Below, piece by piece: positions 58,566-64,000 of a DNA stretch of 64,000 nucleotides. The translations under genes were made by a program, and so were the position numbers. Each line of letters opens with the position of its first letter. Position 1 is the stretch's first letter. The notes under the pieces are model-generated. The model had not been told where the DNA came from, searched no databases, and was given only the letters and a program-made list of their open reading frames with translations. Source of the stretch: Meiothermus sp. Pnk-1 (GTDB lineage Bacteria > Deinococcota > Deinococci > Deinococcales > Thermaceae); contig NZ_QKOB01000006.1 of the NCBI RefSeq assembly GCF_003226535.1, positions 87,136 through 151,135 of the forward strand. The letters run 5' to 3'.

Positions 58566-59031
58566 ATAGGTGGGCGGAGTGAGTCAAGGCCGACGCCTCC
58601 GCGAACTGGGGGTGGTCAGTACGACAGGTGCTCCTGCCCGCGCTAGCGCTGTGACCCCGCGCACTCGCACCGCGCCTTGGCCTCACTGTGGGTAGCTTTT
58701 GGGGGATATGCGGGGGGATTCGTCAATGGGCTCCAGCCTCCCGAGTCGCCACCCACACGGCAATCTCCACACTTGACGCTAGCTCACGGTCAAATTTCCG
58801 CTAATTCCCATTAGGGGAAATTTGCATTCAGCTTTGGTGCGCTTGCCGTGTGCCGCGCCGTGCGTACTCACCCGTCCGGCCTTGCCGCACTCGAGGAGTA
58901 GCTCATGAGGCATGGAGCGTGTCCACACAGCCACGTACCCACCTAGGGGGACAATTTTCCGGGCGTGACGCACCCCATAGCGTTATGGCCTCCCGATGTA
59001 CCGGGGGCTGTCGCCGCCGCGCCGTGCTCAA
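58566..59031. other. Non-coding interior of the element
   Basis: 466 bp between integrase and the HTH gene. A minus-strand frame of 64 codons (58973-58779, GTG start) is open but has no good ribosome binding site; I do not call it. The main structure is a 34-bp dyad at 58791-58824. Confidence 0.4.
58791..58824. repeat. 34-bp dyad in the element
   Basis: Arms CAAATTTCCGCTAAT (58791-58805) and ATTAGGGGAAATTTG (58810-58824) match with one mismatch around the loop TCCC. Candidates are a nick-site hairpin, a single-strand origin or an operator. Confidence 0.7.
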
Positions 59032-59892
59032 TCACACCCAGCGTTCCGGCCTAAGTACTCTGCGGTTGAGGTCTGCCGCTACATCATCCAGCACCAAGTT
59101 CACGTACCGCTGGGTCATGGAAGCAGTCTTGTGACGCATTAGCCGCTGTAGCCGGAAAGCGTCACCGCCTGCTTTCAGGTAATTTGTGGCGAATGTGTGG
59201 CGCAGCAGGTGCGCACCTACAGGCCTAGAAAGTCCAGCCCGCTTTGCCAGTCGCTGCACCCAGCGGCTCACCGAAGTCCCGGTGACCGCTAGACTACCGG
59301 TGGCGAAAAAGTAGCGGCTTTGCCCTCTGCGCTCCGTGGTCAGGTACGCTTTCATGGCCCGGTACACATCGCGGCTCATGGGTACGACGGCGTCTCCAGT
59401 CTTACCCCGTACAATGATAGCCGCGTTCTCCCAGTCCACATCCTCAACCCGCATTCGGGCTACCTCCGAAGCCCGCAAACCTGCCTGTAGCAGCACGTAC
59501 AGCATGGCCCGATTGCGTAGCCGGTAGCGTGGGTCTGACCCAGCCGCAGCAAAAAGGCGGTTTACCTCCTCTTGGGTCAAGGTTTTCTTGGGCTTGTACT
59601 CCTCTCGAGGGCGCTTCATGCCCTCGAATGGAAATTTGGCGATGATGCCGTCACGGTACAGCGCTCTGGTGAATCCGCGTAGCGCCCGCTCATAGATGGC
59701 CTTGGTGTTGGTGGATACATTCCGGTCTAGCACCTTGAGCATAAGAGGCTTGGTCAAGGCGGTCACAGGGTCGCCCTGGTGGTCTCTAAGCAACAGGCTC
59801 AACGTGGTGCGGTACCACCTTATGGTGTCCGGACGCGAACCAAGCCGACGGTGGTCTGCCAGAAAGTACTCGATAGCCTCACCAATGGTCAT
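59032..59892 (-). CDS. int: Tyrosine integrase of the element
   Basis: 286 residues from ATG 59892, chosen for the GGAGG six bases upstream. The N-terminal SAM-like core-binding domain precedes the catalytic domain with Arg (GLRASEVARMRV), Lys (RGKTGD), HLLRHTF (His, Arg), His in LMRHKTA and the nucleophile Tyr in MTQRYVNL: the full R-K-H-R-H-Y set. It lies 81 bp from the tRNA, at the attachment side, and probably recombines the 47-bp site. It is in the same orientation as the tRNA genes. Confidence 0.96.
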   Translation of the reverse strand: MTIGEAIEYFLADHRRLGSRPDTIRWYRTTLSLLLRDHQGDPVTALTKPLMLKVLDRNVSTNTKAIYERALRGFTRALYRDGIIAKFPFEGMKRPREEYKPKKTLTQEEVNRLFAAAGSDPRYRLRNRAMLYVLLQAGLRASEVARMRVEDVDWENAAIIVRGKTGDAVVPMSRDVYRAMKAYLTTERRGQSRYFFATGSLAVTGTSVSRWVQRLAKRAGLSRPVGAHLLRHTFATNYLKAGGDAFRLQRLMRHKTASMTQRYVNLVLDDVAADLNRRVLRPERWV

Positions 59893-59973
59893 ACTGCCCT
59901 CCGTGCTTCGACACACAGACTAGGGCAGTAGACCGGTACACTTTACTTTTCAAACTCTTGCGTCTGGTAAGCT

Positions 59974-60050
59974 TGGTGGCTATGGGCGGACTTGAACCGC
60001 CGACACCACGATTATGAGTCGTGTGCTCTAACCAGCTGAGCTACATAGCC
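59974..60050 (-). tRNA. tRNA-Met (CAT), attachment site of the element
   Basis: 77 nt including encoded CCA. Acceptor GGCTATG/CATAGCC, anticodon arm CACGA-CTCATAA-TCGTG (anticodon CAT), T arm GGCGG/CCGCC. It is not the initiator (paired first base); elongator Met is most likely, but a lysidine-modified Ile tRNA cannot be excluded from sequence. Positions 59974-60020 form the proximal copy of the 47-bp repeat. Confidence 0.93.
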
Positions 60051-60052
60051 AT

Positions 60053-60129
<77 letters not shown>

Positions 60130-60157
60130 GTGTAGCGTCGCACTAGACGCAACGTTT

Positions 60158-60186
60158 ATCTTAGGCGGGGTCGCAGCTAACGTCAA
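60158..60186 (-). promoter_or_regulatory. Promoter of the tRNA-fMet/tRNA-Met operon
   Basis: Minus strand: TTGACG (60186-60181), 17-bp spacer, TAAGAT (60163-60158). Confidence 0.85.
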
Positions 60187-60247
60187 GCCTGGCGCAGAAT
60201 TTTAGTCCGAAAAATCGAGGCATAATAAAGGCTGAGGGGGTAAAGGT

Positions 60248-60622
60248 ATGGTCGGCACCCTGAGAGTCGAGCGCATCAATGCTTTACCCGAGAACCATGT
60301 GCTGGAGTGTCTGTTACAGGAATCGGGAGAGTCGATCCGGCTGGTGGTCCTGCATACCTCGCCGAGCCATTACGAGGCTTTGGGGAACATCGTCACGCGC
60401 AACGCCAAACATCTCTACCCACATTCCGGCCCCATGAGCGCAGAGCTTTTGGTCCACTGGCTAGATACTTTGTTGGTGAAGTGGAACCCTGAGGGTTCGA
60501 TCAGCTGGCGAGAGCATCCGCTGGATGAGGCCACCCGTCAGTTCATCGCTACCGTGCGGCAGTCAGCGGCAGCGATAGCCAGCCGAGCCACGAGCAACGC
60601 CGCGCAAACCCCTGGGGACTAA
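60248..60622 (+). CDS. Conserved-looking protein of unknown function
   Basis: 124 residues, no transmembrane segment. IRLVVLHTSPSHYEALGNIV, HSGPMSAELLVHWLDTLLVKWNPEGSISWREHPLDEATRQ look like a compact soluble protein. GGGGGTAAAGGT precedes the ATG. Family not recognised. It stands alone between the tRNA operon and ssrA. Confidence 0.6.
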   Translation: MVGTLRVERINALPENHVLECLLQESGESIRLVVLHTSPSHYEALGNIVTRNAKHLYPHSGPMSAELLVHWLDTLLVKWNPEGSISWREHPLDEATRQFIATVRQSAAAIASRATSNAAQTPGD

Positions 60623-60816
60623 TTTGCGTACCCTTTTGGGCGACCCTGCTCAAGGAGGTTGATCTACCGGAGACATAAACCCGGGCGGCCAGGGAAGGTC
60701 GTCACGGGGCCGGAAGTACATGTGTCTGGGGGCTATCCGCACGAAGCCTCGAGCGCCGACGGATGTGATGGCCCTCCGAAAGTCCCCGGAGTCGCGGATA
60801 GGCTGAGCCGGCTGCA
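60623..60816. other. Gap before the ssrA promoter
   Basis: 194 bp with no gene. CTATCCGC (60733-60740) is complementary to GCGGATAG (60794-60801), with an inner CTCCG/CGGAG hairpin, so a structured RNA or a protein site is possible. It does not match SRP or 6S RNA as far as I can see. Confidence 0.3.
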
Positions 60817-60845
60817 TTGTCTGAAATGAGAAAAGCTGCTATACT
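60817..60845 (+). promoter_or_regulatory. ssrA promoter
   Basis: TTGTCT (60817-60822), 17-bp spacer, TATACT (60840-60845), about 36 bp before the mature 5' end. Confidence 0.85.
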
Positions 60846-60881
60846 GGACTTTGCCTCGAACGGGGACGCCGAGAGGTACAA

Positions 60882-61235
60882 GGGCGCGACCTGGCTTCGA
60901 CGGGGGTCGCCAAAAGTGTGGTAGCGTGCCGAGGTGGTCGGTGGCCTCGTAAAACACCGGCAAAGCCATAACTGGCAACACTCAGCGTTCTTACGCTCTC
61001 GCTGCTTAAGTCCAGCGACGTTCCTAGCAAGCCTTGCCGTTGGCTCGGCTAGCGAACGACCTAAAACCGGCTAGCCCGCGCGAGGCTCCGTAAGCGTCGG
61101 GCGAACCTTTACGGGGCTTGGCTTAGAGCCCCTGCTGATGGGGAAACTCTAGGCGACAGCTAAACATCAGCTACGCACGTAGAGGCCCACTGGAGGGACT
61201 TTCGGACGGGAGTTCGATTCTCCCCGCGTCCACCA
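60882..61235 (+). ncRNA. ssrA: tmRNA
   Basis: About 354 nt. The 5' end GGGCGCGACCTGGCTTCGACGGG and the 3' end, a T arm GGGAG/CTCCC followed by CGCGTCC-ACCA, form the tRNA-like domain with a seven-pair acceptor. The tag frame (60974-61009) encodes GNTQRSYALAA then TAA, to which tmRNA adds the leading Ala. It rescues stalled ribosomes together with SmpB. Confidence 0.97.
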
Positions 61236-61244
61236 GCACGTTAG

Positions 61245-61271
61245 ACTCCGCGCAAGCGGAGTTTTTCTTTT
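61245..61271 (+). terminator. ssrA terminator
   Basis: ACTCCGC-GCAA-GCGGAGT followed by TTTTCTTTT, starting nine bases after the tmRNA 3' end. Confidence 0.93.
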
Positions 61272-61331
61272 GGCCCAGCGTAGACTGGGTACACCTGGTT
61301 TAGCACTCGGTTTAGGCTTGATAATTGAGGG

Positions 61332-63497
61332 GTGCGGGGGCTGCGACTCGGGGTGATTTTGCTGCTGCTTTGCGCAGCTTGGGGGCCCAGCTTGCCGCTT
61401 CGCCCAGCCCGCACGGTGGTCATGCTCGATCAAAGCCCCTCGGCGCGGGAGGCTACGGCGCGATTGGCCCCGCAGCTCGAGCTTCCCGGAGCGCAGTACT
61501 TGGCCTTCGCCTCGAGGCCCCAACCCATCGCCACCCCCACTGCCCGCCGTACCGACTTGGGCGATGGCACCGACCTCGAGCAGGCTCTGGAGGCGGCCCA
61601 GGCATTCCGACCCGACCGTATCGTGCTGGTCTCGGACGGGCTATGGCAGACCCAGGTACCTCCGCCTCCGGTGCCGGTGTACGCCTTAGCGGTCTCTCCC
61701 AGCCCCAACCTCTCGCTTTCGTTGCTGCCCCCCGCTTACCCGATGAAAGGCGAGGTTGCAGAGGTGCGGGTACTGCTCGAGTCCACCACCTCCGCTCGAG
61801 CCCGGCTGATCGTGGAAGGCCCTGCCGGGCGGTTGATCCGCGAACTGCGGGTCGAGCCGGGGCAGCAGAGCTTGGGTTACCGCTTTCCCCTGGAAAGTCC
61901 AGCGGTGGTGCGGGCTACCCTGCAAAGCCCTTTAGGAACCAAGCAGGCCCGGCTCGAAGTGGCCCCTATAGACCAGGTGCGCGTCTGGGTGCTGGGGGAC
62001 CCGGCGCTGGCCCGCTACCTGGAGGCCCAAGGTTTCGCCGTGGAAGAACCACAGCACATCACCCTACCTATAAAAGCCCAGGTGGTTGCGCTGGGCAAAG
62101 GCGCCCTTGAGTTTTCCCCCGCTGAACTCGACGCGCTGCAAAGCTTCTTGGCCCAGGGAGGAAGCCTATTATGGACCGCAACGCCCAAGGGCCTGTTCTT
62201 CGGGAGTTGGGAGCGCAGTACCCTGGCCGATGCCATCCCCCTCGAGCCGCTGAAAGAAGATGGCGGGGTGGGCTTGGTGCTGGTTCTGGACGTCTCCGGC
62301 AGCATGCTCGAGGCCGACAAGTTGGGGTTGGCGCTCTCCGGAGCGTTGGAGCTGATCCGCTCTGCCCGCGAGCAGGACTATATCGGGGTGGTGGCTTTCT
62401 CCAGCGGTGCCCACTGGATCTTCCGGCCCCGGCCTATGACCCCACAGGGACGGCGCGAGGCGGAGAGCCTGCTCCTGTCGGCTCGTGCGGGGGGCGGCAC
62501 CGTGATGGGCGAGGCCTATGCCCAAGCCCTGCAAGCGCTACAAGGGCTCAAGGTGCAAGACAAGCAGGTGTTGGTGCTTACGGATGGGTTGGTGCAAGAT
62601 CCCACCCCGCCCATCCTGCAAGCGGCCCACCAGGCCCAAACGAGCAAGATTCGCACCAACACGGTGGCTCTGGGTACCGACGCGGACCGCGGCTTCTTGC
62701 GCGAGCTGGCCCGGCAAGGCGGAGGGAGTTTTTACGACGTGCCCCGCCCGCAAGACCTGCCTCGCTTTTTCCTCGAGGAGGCCCAGCGAGCCTTCCGGCG
62801 CGAGGCTCTGGTGGGGAACTTTCCCCTATCCTTGCGCCTTCACCCCATCACCCGTGGCCTTAACCCACCCCCCCTCTCGGTAATCCTTCCCGCCAAGACC
62901 AAACCCTGGGCCCAGGGGCTGCTCTACTCGGGGGAGCGAGTGGCGCTGGCGGTAGGCGAGGCGGGGCGAGGGCGGGTGGCGGCTTTGGCGACCGATCTTT
63001 CGCGCTCGTGGCTAGGCTGGCGGGAGGTCAGCGGTTTTCTGGGAGGGATGGTGCGCTGGCTGGCCCAGACCCCGGCCCGCCCCCACATCCAGGCTTTGAG
63101 CCAACCAAACGGGGTGCGAGTGGTGTTGGAAGGCCAGTTCGAACACCCCTGGTTGCGCCACGCCGGCCTCGAGCAGGCTATGCCCCCGGTTGGGCCACTA
63201 CGCTACGAGGCCCTCCTGCCTCCGGGCTCGAGCGGAGAGGCGGTGGTGCTCGAGGGCGATCAACCTCGCCTTAGCCTACGCCTACCCGAGCTGCCCGAGT
63301 GGCGCCTAGAGGATGGACGGGTCCACTTGGCCAGGCTGGCCGAAGCCAGCGGAGGGCGGCTTCTGACCAGCCCTGCTGAGCTGCGGCAGCTTCCTAGCCG
63401 CGCCGACCTCTCTACCCGGCCCTACTTGTTGGGGTTGGCGATCCTGCTGTTTTTGCTTGAGCGCTACTTCGAGCGGCGGGTTGGATTAGGCCACTAA
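61332..63497 (+). CDS. VWA-domain membrane protein
   Basis: 721 residues. An N-terminal helix (LRLGVILLLLCAAWG) and a C-terminal one (YLLGLAILLFLLERYF) anchor a large central part. The von Willebrand A domain at about 310-480 has the metal site DVSGS, Thr in GGGTVMGEA and LTDG. DVSGS proteins of this layout resemble the BatA/BatB or glutamine amidotransferase-like VWA group. Function unknown. Start GTG 61332 follows GATAAT by seven bases with no Shine-Dalgarno, so a leaderless mRNA is likely. Confidence 0.82.
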   Translation: MRGLRLGVILLLLCAAWGPSLPLRPARTVVMLDQSPSAREATARLAPQLELPGAQYLAFASRPQPIATPTARRTDLGDGTDLEQALEAAQAFRPDRIVLVSDGLWQTQVPPPPVPVYALAVSPSPNLSLSLLPPAYPMKGEVAEVRVLLESTTSARARLIVEGPAGRLIRELRVEPGQQSLGYRFPLESPAVVRATLQSPLGTKQARLEVAPIDQVRVWVLGDPALARYLEAQGFAVEEPQHITLPIKAQVVALGKGALEFSPAELDALQSFLAQGGSLLWTATPKGLFFGSWERSTLADAIPLEPLKEDGGVGLVLVLDVSGSMLEADKLGLALSGALELIRSAREQDYIGVVAFSSGAHWIFRPRPMTPQGRREAESLLLSARAGGGTVMGEAYAQALQALQGLKVQDKQVLVLTDGLVQDPTPPILQAAHQAQTSKIRTNTVALGTDADRGFLRELARQGGGSFYDVPRPQDLPRFFLEEAQRAFRREALVGNFPLSLRLHPITRGLNPPPLSVILPAKTKPWAQGLLYSGERVALAVGEAGRGRVAALATDLSRSWLGWREVSGFLGGMVRWLAQTPARPHIQALSQPNGVRVVLEGQFEHPWLRHAGLEQAMPPVGPLRYEALLPPGSSGEAVVLEGDQPRLSLRLPELPEWRLEDGRVHLARLAEASGGRLLTSPAELRQLPSRADLSTRPYLLGLAILLFLLERYFERRVGLGH

Positions 63498-63534
63498 TGT
63501 TTCTCTCGAGGTTCTCACCTACACTGGCAAAGAT

Positions 63535-64000
63535 ATGCGTCTGGCTCTTTTGGCGCTGGTATTGGGCCTGGCGGCCTGTGCACAGCGGGGCGTCTCCCCC
63601 TCTCAGATTCGCCTTGACTATAGCGGTCAGGGAACCCTGGATTTAAACGTAAGCTACTCCACCGCCTGGAAGCTTATCCCCGGCAGCCCCTGGCTGACCA
63701 CCACGCCCGCCGAGGGGCTAGGCCCGGCCCGGGTGAGCTTACAGGCTAAGCCGACGGAGCTTCCCGAAGCGCCTTCCATCAGCACCGACTTGCAATTTTC
63801 CGGCGATCTCCAAGGGAGCACCAAGGTCACCCTCCCGCTGGTCAAGCTCAGCGGCCAAGTCCAGGCACCTCCGTCGCAAACCTCCTTCTCTCTCGAGGCA
63901 GGCGCCGTCCCCCTGCGTGGCAAGCCCCAGAACCTCTCGACCGGTGAAATCCTGGTCAAGTACCGCTCGAGCGGGCTGGAGGGAAGCCGCACCGCTCTGC
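63535..64000 (+). CDS. Lipoprotein, N-terminal part (runs off the window)
   Basis: 155 residues visible. Signal peptide with lipobox: ALVLGLAAC, Cys15 followed by Ala. The visible part is beta-rich (LDYSGQGTLDLNVSY, IPGSPWLTTTPAEGLGP) and resembles BACON-like repeats that sometimes precede secreted proteases, but no catalytic region is in view. TACACT lies nine bases before the ATG. Product unknown. Confidence 0.65.
   Translation, partial: MRLALLALVLGLAACAQRGVSPSQIRLDYSGQGTLDLNVSYSTAWKLIPGSPWLTTTPAEGLGPARVSLQAKPTELPEAPSISTDLQFSGDLQGSTKVTLPLVKLSGQVQAPPSQTSFSLEAGAVPLRGKPQNLSTGEILVKYRSSGLEGSRTAL

Larger units (their letters stand above)
56534..59973 (-). mobile_element. 3,440-bp integrated element at tRNA-Met
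   Basis: Bounded by the perfect 47-bp direct repeat (56534-56580 and 59974-60020). All genes read on the minus strand: integrase nearest the tRNA, excisionase-like HTH, PD-(D/E)XK-like protein, HUH-like Rep. No capsid, conjugation or partition gene is present. It resembles a small integrative plasmid, phage satellite or defective phage-plasmid. It has as many CTCGAG sites as the host sequence, so it is not a recent arrival from a very different genome. Confidence 0.9.

Noticed and set aside
58779-58973. 64-codon minus-strand frame in the mobile element
   Set aside because: No convincing ribosome binding site, it runs through the 34-bp dyad, and it shows no recognisable motif. Left uncalled.
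60623-60816. SRP RNA or 6S RNA upstream of ssrA
   Set aside because: The segment GGGGCCGGAAGTACATG recalls the SRP tetraloop region, but the rest of the SRP core is missing and the 6S-type long rod is not seen.

Overview
The window reads as chromosomal DNA of a moderately thermophilic member of the Thermaceae, most like Meiothermus or a close relative. The reasons are high GC content, a ba3-type cytochrome oxidase set with the 35-residue subunit IIa (CbaD) otherwise typical of Thermus, a Thermus-type tmRNA tag ending in YALAA, and several apparently leaderless gene starts. Most of it is ordinary, densely packed chromosome. One small integrated mobile element interrupts it.

Layout. 1-6.9 kb (minus strand): partial DHH phosphoesterase, Nudix hydrolase, accC, accB, efp, a conserved protein, a small membrane protein and transketolase. 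7-15.1 kb (plus): cbaD-cbaB-cbaA oxidase, an MFS transporter, rpsO, pnp and RNase J. 15.1-17.3 kb (minus): trehalose synthase and a TlpA-like thioredoxin. 17.4-24.1 kb (plus): DUF1175 protein, a 1454-residue alpha-2-macroglobulin, a putative secreted metallopeptidase and a nitrilase-family hydrolase. 24.1-29.5 kb: parvulin, protoporphyrinogen oxidase, and metY-metX under a SAM-I riboswitch. 29.5-35.7 kb (plus): leuC-leuD-leuB-SDR-ilvD, preceded by a promoter with a palindrome in its spacer and a possible translation attenuator. 35.9-38.7 kb (minus): DUF4864, M20 amidohydrolase, cupin, phosphoribosyltransferase. 38.8-43.8 kb: acyl-CoA ligase, iscR-iscS, zinc/manganese ABC transporter.

43.9-53.1 kb is an acetate-use locus. 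A normal acs gene faces an operon made of an IclR-type regulator fused to a second acetyl-CoA-synthetase-like enzyme, DUF485, an ActP-type symporter, a cNMP/CBS/DUF294 protein and a DEDDh exonuclease. The fused gene sits where acs sits in the enterobacterial acs-yjcH-actP operon. Its acyl-CoA-synthetase part keeps the adenylation motifs but differs from the neighbouring acs in the conserved glycine loop near the CoA channel. It may be a metabolite-sensing regulator-enzyme hybrid and is the most unusual protein here.

53.4-56.5 kb encodes an ExbB-ExbD-TonB-like energised envelope system with an unknown secreted partner. From 56,534 to 59,973 a 3,440-bp element is inserted at the 3' end of a tRNA-Met gene, bounded by a perfect 47-bp direct repeat. 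It carries a tyrosine integrase, a small excisionase-like HTH protein, a PD-(D/E)XK-like nuclease and a likely HUH rolling-circle Rep. The insertion moved the tRNA terminator to the far end, so tRNA transcripts may now run into int. Downstream lie tRNA-Met, tRNA-fMet, a small unknown protein, tmRNA (ssrA), a VWA-domain membrane protein and a partial lipoprotein.

All family assignments come from reading translated sequence and motifs. No database search was run.
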